The translations under genes were made by a program, and so were the position numbers. From contig OX467087.1 in NCBI GenBank assembly GCA_950106755.1, positions 23,812,047 to 23,876,046 of the forward strand: a DNA stretch of 64,000 nt. Direction: 5' to 3'. The notes under the pieces are model-generated. The model did no database searches, was not told the DNA's origin, and worked only from the letters and a program-made list of their open reading frames with translations. Shown here piece by piece: positions 1-10,890 of the stretch; position 1 is the stretch's first letter; the number at the start of each line of letters is the position of its first letter. The stretch is from Climacium dendroides. Lineage: Eukaryota > Streptophyta > Bryopsida > Hypnales > Climaciaceae.

Positions 1-902
1 ACATAATATTTCCAATAAGGTCATATATGTCAACAACTTATTGTTAAAATTTTAGAAAAATCCATTCAATGTTCATTTCATAGGAACCTACCCAAACTTT
101 GAAATGGTGTGGAACAACTAAATTGTCTTCGAGGAATCAATAAAGAATTTGTCAACTTCTTATATCCATTTTCATTTATTTTCATCTATATTAGTTTCAT
201 CTTATTGTATCTTGAAGATGATGAATTTATCTTTTCTCCATATATATGCACCTAAATCTAGTTGGAATAGAAAATTATTTAACTATTAACAAATACCTAT
301 TTATGTTTTTATTTGAAGAGGGAAAAAACAATATAACAAAAATAGATTATTTATTAGCTTACATTAATTTATATATAGTCTTGATATAAGCCTCCAAGAA
401 AGAAGAGCACATAGAGAATAAACTTGATTTACACTCCCTTGCATAGGTAAGATATTAGACAAAAAAATTCAACCATTTTATTGGTCAAATATCTTAGTTC
501 TTTGAACTTTTGACTAATTCGGTCTTACCATAGATTGTCTAAATGAAATGAATTTAGCACTAAAGGTAAATGCATCTAATTGTGTCTTTTTTCTAAATTC
601 GATTCCCATAGAGCCTTATATAAAATATAAATTGTATTTATCACAACTTTGAGTCTATATTGGATATGCCTATTTTTGTCACTTTGAACATTCATAATTA
701 TACCAGCAATCAACACTTTAAAAATTTTCAACTTATTCAAACAATGTCCAAATTAAGGCATGTTAAAGTATGTTGGATTCCTCTTTCACTTGCCAATAAG
801 AATCTAATAAAAAAATGTTTGATAGTTTATAATAGTAAGTATACATTCTCAACAAGTATTAGTGTTAATTACAAGTGCGCCTACCTTGGTTACGTTAACC
901 TT
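1..902. other. AT-rich intergenic DNA, no gene seen
   Basis: Very AT-rich sequence with frequent stops in all frames. The short open frame at 660-953 has no recognisable domain and runs into a repeat, so I do not call it a gene. Confidence 0.6.
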
Positions 903-1072
903 TGTATCATTATTGCGGACACGAAGTCTTTGATGGATGATCCCTCTTGTTAATACAAGACCAAAGTGCACATGTTCATCCTCAAAATTTTGTGTAAAAA
1001 GAGTGAAGCCTTGCATAACCAATAGTTTGACCTCCAATGAGTTGGCTCTTGGGTAGTTTTTTAAGCAAATGA
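903..1072. repeat. 170-bp direct repeat, copy 1 (fragment of the TTAA MITE family)
   Basis: This block is almost identical to 1926-2095, with about two differences over 170 bases, in the same orientation. The internal sequence (GATGGATGA, then ATGTTCATCCTCAAAATTTTGTG) is a diverged match to the MITEs at 6041 and 25243. Copy 1 stops abruptly at 1072, where copy 2 continues into more MITE sequence. It therefore looks like a duplicated MITE fragment, not a terminal repeat of a retroelement. Confidence 0.75.
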
Positions 1073-1925
1073 CTAGTGGCTAGCGCTTATTTGCTACGCA
1101 TTCACCATTAGAATTTCATTAGAATTTTTTATGTATTTAGTAGAGCAAGAATTTCAATAAATCATTAGATAAAAATTACTAAAATGTTCATATAATTTTT
1201 TTAATAAATAAGCATATACTGAAATAAACAATAGAAATTTAATGAATGATGAATGAAATACATGCAATGATGAATACGGTAAAAGATACACATACATTAT
1301 AATGCATTAGAAATTTAACTCAATTGTTACAAACAATGGCAACCCAAATAGAAGACTTTAAAGGAAAATTGTAAATCTCAAAAGCTTCGTGAACAATTTA
1401 ATCGTTGTGAAATCCAAAATCGGTTCAATCTAATAAATTTCTCAAATTATTTGGTAGTAACAATAGAAAATTGAAATTAGAAGCTCAAAGCTCACAAAAG
1501 CACAAAATCATAGAAATGCAAAAGAAGTATAAAGCCAAGAAAAGCAATGGAATTGCTACCTTTATAATATCGCCATATTGATCCTTTTTAATATCACCTC
1601 AGTTGCAACAACTATATTATTTTTATAATATCATCCTTTGTAAAAAGTGATATTAAAAAGGTGATTGTAAACTGCTACTCTATTTTAGTAATATCACATT
1701 GTGTAAAAATAAGATTTCTATGTATGCATGATTGGAAATATTTTTATAAAATAATTAAAATAATTATTTTAAAGACTTATCAAAATCATTATCATGCATT
1801 CTATTCAAATATATCAAATTTTTATTAATATATGATACAATGAATGCATAGCATAGCAAGCACAAGCCCTTAGTATAAATAGTAGCATTTGTGATATTAC
1901 AGAGGGACTTATGATTTTAGTAGTA
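1073..1925. other. AT-rich spacer between the 170-bp repeats
   Basis: No coding sequence seen. It contains one perfect 14-base inverted repeat, CTTTTTAATATCAC at 1584-1597 and its complement at 1647-1660, probably the stem of a small MITE. Confidence 0.5.
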
Positions 1926-2145
1926 TGTATCATTATTGCGGACACTAAGTCTTTGATGGATGATCCCTCTTGTTAATACAAGACCAAAGTGCACATGTTC
2001 ATCCTCAAAATTTTGTGTAAAAAAAGTGAAGCCTTGCATAACCAATAGTTTGACCTCCAATGAGTTGGCTCTTGGGTAGTTTTTTAAGCAAATGATTTAC
2101 ATGTACAATACCCCAAACAATGATTTCCACAATGACCAAAGGGCT
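1926..2145. repeat. 170-bp direct repeat, copy 2, continuing into MITE sequence
   Basis: 1926-2095 repeats 903-1072 almost exactly. The sequence then continues with a stretch (GATTTCCACAATGACC) that also occurs near the end of the 25243-25469 MITE. This copy is the more complete of the two. Confidence 0.7.
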
Positions 2146-2321
2146 TGCAAACACTATTTTGTCCAACCAACTTCTCATTCATTCAATGTAATACTTGAAT
2201 GTTGAAAAGACAACCTCCCTGAGCAACCAATTTCATGAAACAGTGATAAAATGATATTTCCATACAAAGATATAAGTAAAAATGTGCCAAAATTCAAAAA
2301 AAGGATCTTGGTATTCAACTT

Positions 2322-2554
2322 TTAAAGGATAGATTGGTGATTGTGGAAATCATCCCTTTAGTTATCATGTGAATCATTTGCTTACAAAATTGCAAAAACA
2401 CTCATTGGAAGTCAAACTACTATAGAAGTCCTCCCTTTTTTAGTTTTTTACAACAAAATTCCAAGGATGAATAATTGCACTATTGTCCTACTAGAAAGAT
2501 TCTCTATCATCCATCAAATGCAAAACGTCCTTGTTGGCATTTAAGGACTAAGGG
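2322..2554. mobile_element. MITE of the TTAA-flanked CCCTTAAA family, reverse orientation
   Basis: The right end reads AAGGACTAAGGG followed by TTAA (2555-2558). The interior (AAGGATGAATAATTGCAC and ATTGTGGAAATCATC) is the reverse complement of the MITE at 25243-25469. The left end is degenerate, so its border is approximate. Confidence 0.6.
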
Positions 2555-3084
2555 TTAATAAACTAAACAAAGAGCTACAAGTTTTGCTTTTAACTTAACC
2601 TCCTTCAAATTCAAGGAAACTACACCTTAAATCGTAAAACTGCATACACTAGATTCTTGCCTAAAATGCACTTTTACTATTCATGAGAGTCTGTGGTTGG
2701 TTCCCTAAACCCTATTTTCAGCACTTTAAACATTTGTAGTTTTTTTTTCATATGGTGACCTAAAAATGCATTCTTAAAAAATCTAGAATCCCCCTTTGGC
2801 TTCCACCAAGATCCCACCCGAAAAAATTTCAATATAATAATGCTCCTCGCTTATTTGTGCGGTTTTAGGTGTACATTGTTAGCCGGCCAACCATGAGCCA
2901 GGTGAAGTTGATCTGGCAACGGCCAAGCCAGCCAACAGAACCCACTCCACGCCAGAGTCGGAGCTCATTATTTGGGCCACTCAGCCATTGAATGAACATC
3001 AGTCAATGGAGTCGGTGAAGCAAGGATGAATGAATGAATCAATCAATTGATTGGAAGCAGATGAAAGTCATCCACATCAAACCG
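2555..3084. other. Intergenic, no gene seen
   Basis: No supported coding sequence. 2880-3010 is richer in GC than its surroundings but has no open frame worth calling. Confidence 0.5.
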
Positions 3085-3395
3085 CTACACTAAAATTGGT
3101 AAATAGTGTTGGGTGATAATTAGTGTTGTTCCCTGTTTTTTAACCCCAACACTATTTACCCTAAAACCTTGTTTTTTACCCCCAACACTATTTTGTTCCC
3201 ATCTAACACTAAATGCACTTTTGTAAAAATGTTGAAATAATCAAATTTTACTATAGAACTAAAATAGTGTTGGAATGGGTAAATAATGTTCTAACACTCA
3301 TCTTGCAAATCACAATTAGTGTTATTGTTGACAATTAGTGTAGCCAACACTATTTACCAAAAAATTGTACTGAAATTAGCACTTTGTAGTGTCAA
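3085..3395. mobile_element. MITE with GGTAAATAGTGTTGG inverted ends
   Basis: The left end has GGTAAATAGTGTTGG and the right end its complement, with several further copies of AACACTATTTACC and AATTAGTGTTG inside in both orientations. A shorter relative lies at about 32752-32930. There is no coding capacity. The superfamily cannot be told because no clear target-site duplication is visible. Confidence 0.55.
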
Positions 3396-3681
3396 TTTGA
3401 ATAAAATGGTGTGAAATATTCCACACCATTTCATTCACCAGATGAAATGGTGTCGAATATTTGGCACCATCAATAGCTAACTATCCACGTGTCGATATTT
3501 GTTAGAGTTCTGCTTGGTTGTAGGGGCACGATTGTAGACTCCGGGTACTAAAAAAATCAAATACTAACAATTCAAATAGTGCACAAAATACAAGTTTTAA
3601 ACAAAGTGGCTATCTAATCATTGAGGTAATCAGTTTCAATATTGGAACTTCCTTATAAAACTTTGTAAGCCATTCATGTTT

Positions 3682-4305
3682 CCAGACTTGAAATGAGAAG
3701 ACAACTCTTTACATACCTATAGGATAGTAGTAGGTAGAACGAACAATGAGGAATATGTAAATTAGAATTTGTAGTTTCTAAACCACTCATAGTTTAGTCA
3801 AATTAAAGCAGAAATTGTGATTGAAGTAAAATTTCAGGCCTCATTTAGGCATAGTATAAAAAAATTTCAAAAAACTTTGAACTAAAAAAAGTTGGGAAAT
3901 GAAGTTAAGTTTTATCTCCAAAAATCCAGTTGGGGATTTCAATCCTCCAATAAAAAATTATGGACAAATTTCAGAGAGGAGTTGGAAGGGATTTTTTTTT
4001 TTACATTTTCAAACATCCTCTTTGAAATTCGTCCATAACTTTTGATTGGAGGATCAAAATTGCAAACAAATTTTTGGAGATTAAATTGATCTCAATTTAT
4101 CAACTTTTCATACTTCAATTTTTTTTTAAAGTTAATATACTATGCCTATATGAAGTCTGAAATTCTACTTCAATCACAATTCATACTTTTGGTTTTAACT
4201 ATGAGTGGTTGAGAAACTACAAATTCTAATTTATATATCCCACATGGATATTTCTATTTCCTACCACCCTATAGGTATATAAAGAGATTCTCTCCACATT
4301 TGAAA
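3682..4305. mobile_element. Foldback element with about 300-bp inverted arms
   Basis: Two long arms are inverted copies around a short centre near 3990. Matching segments include ACATACCTATAGG / CCTATAGGTATATAAAG at the outer ends, AAATTAGAATTTGTAGTTTC / GAAACTACAAATTCTAATTT, and CAATCCTCCAATAAAAAATT / AACTTTTGATTGGAGGATC near the centre. A transcript would fold into one long imperfect hairpin. No coding sequence is present. Confidence 0.7.
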
Positions 4306-4966
4306 ATTGAAAATAAGTTATTGTGATGGCCACATGATAGATTGCATTGATATGCTACTCAATGGATTCTAACTTAGGATTTTAGGCGAATCATTTTTCT
4401 TTACAAATCATATTGATTTATATGTTCAGTCCTAGAATTAGCAAAAGAAAATCGAGCACACCATGAATCTATTGCCACACATTATTTGTACTACAATGGA
4501 TGAATTTTGTGGATGACGCCTCTAGGGAGGGAAAGGCAACCTCTTTGAAAGCTATTGAATGTTATGTGGTAAGGTATTGGCCAGCACAACTTTTCTATTG
4601 CAATGTAAATAAAATTCACAAAATAGTGAAATTAGGTTGCCTTAACAATTAGGTTGCCTTAACAATTAGGTTGCCTTACCTTCAAAAAATTACTTTACAA
4701 GTCATCAAAGTCAACAATTATTTCTCAAGATTTTTTCGTTTGTACACATGGAGGTTCACAAGTACCCATCACAACAATATCTAATTCAAAAGTAGTGCAT
4801 TCTTGTACGATAACAATAAATATTTACATAGTGTCAAATGTCAAGAAATTAGTATGAGGCAACCTAATTCCACTATTTCGTGTTGCAAGAACGATGAAGC
4901 TATTTGCGTCTGTGAATATTTGTGACAATGTATGTGCATTCGTCCCAAATTGAAGCGAATCTAAAA
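4306..4966. other. Intergenic, with a three-copy 17-bp tandem repeat
   Basis: No gene seen. At 4631-4678 the unit ATTAGGTTGCCTTAACA is repeated almost three times in tandem. Confidence 0.55.
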
Positions 4967-5124
4967 GCCTATTTACATCCCCAAAACACTTTGGGGTGGA
5001 GCCCAAAGAAATGGAGTGTGTTTTAATTGAAAGACAAGGTACAGGTCCAAAGCAAAGATCCAAAGCAAAGACACTCCATTTCTTTGGGCTCCAACCCAAA
5101 GTGTTTTTTGGGTGTAAATAGGTC
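4967..5124. mobile_element. Small hairpin MITE with CCTATTTACA ends
   Basis: The left arm reads CCTATTTACATCCCCAAAAC, then the motif GAGCCCAAAGAAATGGAGTG. The right arm carries the complements CACTCCATTTCTTTGGGCTC and GGGTGTAAATAGG. Arms are about 50 bases with a loop of about 45. The open frame on the minus strand here is a by-product. Confidence 0.7.
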
Positions 5125-5126
5125 CT

Positions 5127-5500
5127 AATTAGGGGGGGGTTGAATTGAAGGAGGCCAATTTTGAGTATATAATTTTTGTATGTGTTGGTTATGTGTGATG
5201 AATGAAATGAGGTTTTGGAAACATTGTGGCAACATAATGTAGGGCCATCGTTATAATCTAGTATTTTTTATACATTAATTTACCTTCCTTATTTCTATAG
5301 GCTTAAAGCAACCCATTTTCTTTTGAGTAAATTGGGCATTTAATTGCCTATAAAAAAACATTGCCTTATAATAAGCACTTTGACATCCAATTTTTGGATA
5401 ATGAATAGATTCATATTCTTGTTTTTTTTTCGATGTTGCTTGGATGGCAATCAACCTAATTTGTGGAGATACTTTATCAAGTTCTTATCCTATCTATTTG
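5127..5500. repeat. About 370-bp direct duplication, copy A
   Basis: Nearly identical to 7643-8012 in the same orientation, from the G-run and TTGAATTGAAGGAGGCC through TTGTGGAGATACTTTATCAA. Differences are a few substitutions and run-length changes. No coding function is seen. It may be a two-copy fragment of a dispersed repeat. Confidence 0.8.
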
Positions 5501-6036
5501 AAGACTTTAGTATTTGTGAAGATCAATATTCCATTCCATTTCCCCAGAAAATAAAACAAAACAAAATAAAATAAAATAAAATGTATATAGTTTTATAGTT
5601 TTTATTTTTGTTTTAGTTTACAAACGGAACGTATGGCCGTGCTCCCTCCACTCCACTCCTCCAGTGCCCAATTGCACCAACGTACAGCAGCGGTGGTTGC
5701 TGGGCTGATGATTCCCAATCGATACCGTCCTGTCCTGTACAGAACATAATTTTTGGTGTATTTGGAAAGGCAGCTAGCTGAGGGGGTACAACTCTCTCTC
5801 TCTCAAGTGCCTGGCTACCCAAGCCTAACCCACTCACTTAAATAGTTGCTTTTAGAGCATACTACCATATATAACTCTTCAATTGTGGTCTATCATATGA
5901 ATTGTGATATATTGTTATTTACATACTACTAGGATCATTAATTTACTTTGTATTGAATAATATTTGCTCAATTTTTTGGGGTCAAATACCACTGTATTCA
6001 TATATGGCTGCAAAGGGCTTTCAGGCCCTTTTAGGG
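5501..6036. other. Intergenic with an AAAAT-type microsatellite
   Basis: An (AAAAT/AAAAC)n run lies at about 5547-5581. The GC-richer stretch 5620-5840 has open frames but no recognisable protein. Confidence 0.5.
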
Positions 6037-6040
6037 TTAA

Positions 6041-7236
6041 CCCATAAATGATGTGGAAGATGATTTTTGGCCGATGAATGACAAAGAATCTCTCCATGTA
6101 CAATAAAAGTGCAACTATTCATCCTCCAAATTTTGTGAGAAAATGGAAGGTCTTCTATTGATAGTAGTTTTTCTTCCAATGAGTGCTTTTGCATTTTTTT
6201 TAAGCCAACAATTCACATGGTACCCAAACATATAATTTCCACGGGGATTGGCTTGTCCTTTAACCCCAAAGTGACATTCAATTTCTGGGGTTCAAAAACA
6301 TCATTGCTTTTGAAGCTTTATGGATCTAAATGTCTTCAAGTTATACAAATTTGAACCGTACAATCTTGTAGTGTATATGTTGTAGAGGACATGTAGAAAA
6401 TTTGAAGTCATTTGGCCGCATAGATTGCAAGATCATAATGTTTTAGTGTTGAAATGGATGCTGAAATTTTCCCAAAAACACATTTGGAGGTGAAATTTGA
6501 TTTCTAAACCTACTCAAATGTAAAAACTTTACACTACAAAATGATTCAAAACTAGTATACAAACACATTGGTGAAAAAGAATTCATTCAATTGACTCATT
6601 GTGTCTACAAAACGGCTTTGAAATGTCAAAAATCAACAAGAAAAATTGCAAAAAACACATCTAAAGGTGAACCTCCTTCTACTAGAATGCTACTCAGTCA
6701 CTCATTAATTCTTGGATTAACATGAAATTTTAGCCACACAAACTAGACTAGTATACGCAACTTTTCCTAAAAGAATTATTGAAAAAAAACTTTGTATGAA
6801 GAAGAAACAAGCCGCCAAAGTTCACTATACTCCAAAAATGGCAGGATTTTGAACTTTGAATTGGTCCCAAACATTCAAAACAACTTGGATTGACATGAAA
6901 ACTTTACCACAATAACTATACTTTAAGGGGAACAAAACCCAACAAATTTTATTGAAAATGAGCAATGGATGAAGGAGATACAAGGCCCCGAAGTTGCAGC
7001 CCTAAAATGCAGTTTGGTGAACTCAAATTGAAGTTGTGAACTTCAATTGGCTTCCGAAAAATCAATAAATCTTGTATTGATCTGATAATTTTATCATACA
7101 AACCAGAGGGGAGAAAGCAACATTCCCAACAAGTTTTATTGAATTTGGACCTTGGATGCAAAAGTTACAGCACCTTGAACTGGACCTTAAAGTGTGAGGA
7201 CACTTTCTGTCCTCTTTGTCACTTTGGGGTTAAGGG
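6041..7236. mobile_element. TTAA-flanked MITE interrupted by a second TTAA element
   Basis: The outer element begins CCCATAAATG after TTAA (6037-6040) and ends AAGGG before TTAA (7237-7240). Its own sequence is 6041-6263 plus the last three bases, about 226 bp. That equals the intact 227-bp relative at 25243-25469. The 25 kb copy supplies the uninterrupted site and shows that 6264-7229 was inserted at a TTAA near its right end. Confidence 0.8.
6264..7229. mobile_element. Non-autonomous piggyBac-like element, copy 1 (966 bp)
   Basis: The ends are CCCCAAAGTGACA and its complement TGTCACTTTGGGG, each flanked by TTAA (6260-6263 and 7230-7233). CCC ends with a TTAA duplication are the hallmark of piggyBac-type elements. 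A relative lies at 27907-28888. Shared interior motifs include CATCATTGCTTTTGAA near the left end and TTACAGCACCTTGAACTGGA near the right. No transposase is encoded, so it would need one supplied in trans. Confidence 0.75.
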
Positions 7237-7251
7237 TTAAACTAGTGGGGG

Positions 7252-7290
7252 GTGGGGTGGGGTGGGGTGGGGTGGGGTGGGGTGGGGTAG
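7252..7290 (+). repeat. (GGGGT)n microsatellite
   Basis: About eight uninterrupted GGGGT units. Guanine runs of this kind can form G-quadruplexes. The sequence lies just outside the TTAA element and explains the glycine/valine-rich open frame here. Confidence 0.85.
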
Positions 7291-7642
7291 ACAAAAGGTT
7301 ATGTGGCCTTTCTTTCAAGAAGCCAAGTTTTGAGTTTCATTACAAAAAATTTCAGGCCTCTGGAGGGCCACGAGTTTTGACCCCCCCCCCCCCGGTGCAA
7401 TTATAGAGGAAGTAAAACTATTTTTTTAATTTATTTTTATTTTTTAATGACAGTAGTTGATGTGGCACTACTGGTGCCACGTCAGTGCCATGTTAGGGTT
7501 TTAGTTTTTTTTCAAAAAATTTTAATATTTTTTTTCAATTTTTTTCAATTTTTTTTCTTGTACTTGCACTGTAGCATGCTAAAAATCAAAACCTTAATAG
7601 CCCTCCGAAGGCCTAAATTTTTTTATAATGTGTGGCTCCTTC
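7291..7642. other. Intergenic, poly-C run, no gene
   Basis: Contains a C run of about 14 at 7381-7394 and T-rich sequence. Nothing else is supported. Confidence 0.5.
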
Positions 7643-8012
7643 ATTAGGGGGGGTGAATTGAAGGAGGCCAATTTTGAGTATATAATTTTTGTATGTGTTG
7701 GTTATGTGTGATGAATGAAATGAGGTTTTGGAAACATTGTGGCAACATAGTGTAGGGCCATCATTATAATCTGGTATTTTTTATACATTAATTTACCTTC
7801 CTTATTTCTATAGGCTTGAAGCAATCCATTTTCTTTTGAATAAATTGGGCATTTAATTGTCTATAAAAAAAACATTGCCTTATAATAAGCACTTTGACAT
7901 CCAATTTTTGGATAATGAATAGATTCATATTCTTGTTTTTTTTCGATGTTGCTTGGATGGCAGTCAACCTAATTTGTGGAGATACTTTATCAAGTTCTTG
8001 TCCTATCTATTG
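7643..8012. repeat. About 370-bp direct duplication, copy B
   Basis: Second copy of 5127-5500, same orientation, about 2.5 kb downstream. The two TTAA elements at 6041-7236 lie between the copies. Confidence 0.8.
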
Positions 8013-9750
8013 GTTGAATTTGGTGTTACTAAAGTACATAATTTCCTGATATTACAAATGTGGAAGTATGTCAAATGGTTGACAAAGCCAAAATTGCATT
8101 GACTCTAGTTCAAAATTGGATTTGCAAAAATGAGGTCACAGTGTAAAGGACACAAAAATTTCAAAAAATCACCATGCCAAGAGAACCTCTTTCTAAATCC
8201 ATTCCACTAAGTTTTACTCCAAAAATATTTAATTTTTGCTTGTAATCAAATTTTGAAGGAATTTCAAAATTTTCCTTTTAAAATTCATAAAACAATATTG
8301 GTGATAGCATTGGAAAAATCTAATTGTATAGATGGAATCTAAAATTCAAAATCTACAACTTTCATTTGTATATCAATTCCAAATATTCTTCCAAATAGTA
8401 CTTTATAATGATTTTTTTTCCAAATTGTCAATTCTAGAGAAAACTCTAGACATTTAGAGGTCAAAGCTTGAGCTTACTTGTGAAAAAATGGAAGGATGGA
8501 GGGTTGCAAGTTACTAATATACTGGGATTTAATGTTCACATTTGATTTGGGCTACCGGTAACTACATCTAAAATTGCACAAATAAGTAATTAAACATGGT
8601 TCCTATTATTATAATGAAATTTTTTTGTGGTGTGGGATCTTGTTGATAGTTAACAACGGATTTTAGATTATTGTAGAATGCATTTTTGGGGCACCATATG
8701 AATAAACTATACATTTTCAAAGTAATAAAAATAGGTGTTTCTTAAACTGACCATAGATTCTCATGAATAGTGAAAGTACATTTTAGACAAGAATTTGTAG
8801 TGATCAATTTTAGAAAGTAGTCAAAATCAGATGTAGTTACTTTACATGTAGACTAGAAGTTGACCAATTGAAGGTTTCCCTTGTATACACTTGGATGACA
8901 AAAAGTTCAAGACCACCTCTCGGGCCTCTATTTTTCATACAAAATAGCTCATTTTCAAGCAATATTAATGCCATTGTATTCTAACATAATCTCAATTAAG
9001 TATACCAGAAAAAAAAATTTAACTTTGTTTTCGACAATTTTTTGAAATTACATTTCATGATTCTACATTATTGTGATTGATTAAAAACTATCAGTGATGA
9101 ATTTCCAAGAGCATTCAATTGTGTATATACACTAACATTGGAAACATATTGAGATAGAAAAGTTCCAAAATTCATAGTATAGGATATAAAGAGTTCAATG
9201 TCAAGGGGTAGTATGTCCAAATTTTATAAAATTATATATATATTTATTGAACATGTGGCCCCTGATGTAATAAAGACACTAAAAACTAAAAGTGTCTAAA
9301 GAATGACTTTTAGGGAAAATGCAAAATTAAAGGATTTACCTATTCATCTAAAAGTCTAATAAATTTTGGTTGACTACCTTGGTGATAGGGTTGAGTTCTT
9401 CCAATGTTAATTTTTTTAAGGATATTTTGGGTTTAACATGGGCATTATGAAGCTTGCTCCAAAGGCCAATCAATGATGAGTTTTTGCCCTCCTTAAGGCA
9501 ATGAGCAGACTCATAAATTTTAACAAAATTTCCGAAATGAGAATTATAAAATTTGGAATACAAAACATAGGATGAAAGATGCATCTCTTAAAGACAAAAA
9601 GAATGATACAAAGAAGTTGGCATGTAGTTAAGTATTGAAAATGCTATTGTGAAGATTTTATAAAGACTAAGCCCCCCTTGGGCTAAGTCTATCCTTTGAG
9701 GATGAAGGAATCAAGGTAATGTTTTACAAAACTAATCACTACAACACTAA
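8013..9750. other. AT-rich intergenic DNA, no gene seen
   Basis: No domain-bearing frame on either strand. The short minus-strand frame at 9348-9584 has no recognisable features. Confidence 0.55.
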
Positions 9751-9816
9751 TAGAATGGTGTCCTTAGAATACCAAGCTACAATTTCAGAGCTTGGTGTTT
9801 CAAAGACACTATTCTA
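9751..9816 (+). other. Short hairpin with 28-bp stem and 10-base loop
   Basis: Left arm 9751-9778 begins TAGAATGGTGTCC and ends ACCAAGCT. Right arm 9789-9816 begins AGCTTGGTG and ends ACACTATTCTA. About 23 of 28 positions pair, and some mismatches would be G-U pairs in RNA. It is the size of a small-RNA precursor stem or a very short MITE. There is no direct evidence of transcription. Confidence 0.55.
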
Positions 9817-10890
9817 CAAGTGCAAACTCTAGCCTTAAATGTACATTTTCTACATAGGGGTTAGCATAGAGTGCTCTTCAAGTTAATTTTGGATACACCC
9901 ATAATCAACACTTTGGAAATCCATCCTTTATTCAATAGAAGTCCAAAAAATTAAAGTAAAAAGTAGTAATAGGAATTGCATATTTGGAGGTGATCATGGT
10001 AAAAAAATCCATTATGGACTAGAAGTCAATTTAGATTCCTAGTTCTCAATCCAATTTTGTTTTCTTCCATCCCAATGTAGAATAGAAACGTGTATAAAGT
10101 GTGCAATTGTGGGTGAAAGGGTTGGAATTGGGTTGATAAGTCACCATTTCATGAATTCAATAAACACCACCATGCTACTTCTAGACATGGCAAAATGTTC
10201 CTACATAATTTTACAATGTGAAGAAATAGTTTTGGAATGTCATTGGTACCACATAGGAATTAAAAATGCCAAATTAGCACCTCGAAGGGCAAAAATAGTA
10301 CATCTCCAAGGTCATTTAGTTACACTTATTGGATTTTTTGTGGTTTTTCTTTGACCACCTGTGATGCATCTTTTTTCCCTTCAAAAATGAATTAATCTAC
10401 ATACTTGTGTAAATTTTTGTGATTTGCCATTCTTTTGCCAAAAAAAATTGTGAATCCAATAAGTGTAAGTGCACTATTGTATAGAATAACAAGATGGTCA
10501 AGAATAAGCTTCCTATAGGTGTAGTTCTTAGAGTAGCTGGAGGAGTCAGAAGGTGAATAAAGAGTATGGTAACCATGCCCATCCCTGACCTCCTCTCCAA
10601 TCCCGAGACCTAATTTTGCCCCCATTCCCAACTTGTCTATAATTCAATAAAAGTGAATTGAAGTCCGTTCTCCATTTGAGAAATTGATGGACTCTCTCAT
10701 CCTTGGGATTCCTACTTTTTGAAGAACGGTCTTGAAAAACTGATAGGTATTAACTACCCTTTCACTTCAAATATTCATAGAAAATTAAAAAAATAGTTTC
10801 GGGATAATTATCTTTTTCCAGTGGATTTTGCTCCCAAAGACTAATTAACACAAAAGTTAAACACAAATTAATCAATCTTGACTCTTGGTA
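9817..10890. other. Intergenic with a small inverted repeat
   Basis: ACACTTATTGGATT at about 10322 pairs with AATCCAATAAGTGT at about 10453, giving a loop of roughly 115 bases. No gene is supported. The short frames at 10109-10354 and 10392-10631 flank or span this palindrome. Confidence 0.45.

Noticed and set aside
903..2095. TRIM retroelement with 170-bp LTRs
   Set aside because: No matching target duplication flanks the pair, ends do not match TG…CA cleanly, and the repeat is part of a MITE found elsewhere.
7194..7406. Glycine-rich open frame
   Set aside because: Produced by the GGGGT microsatellite and the poly-C run.
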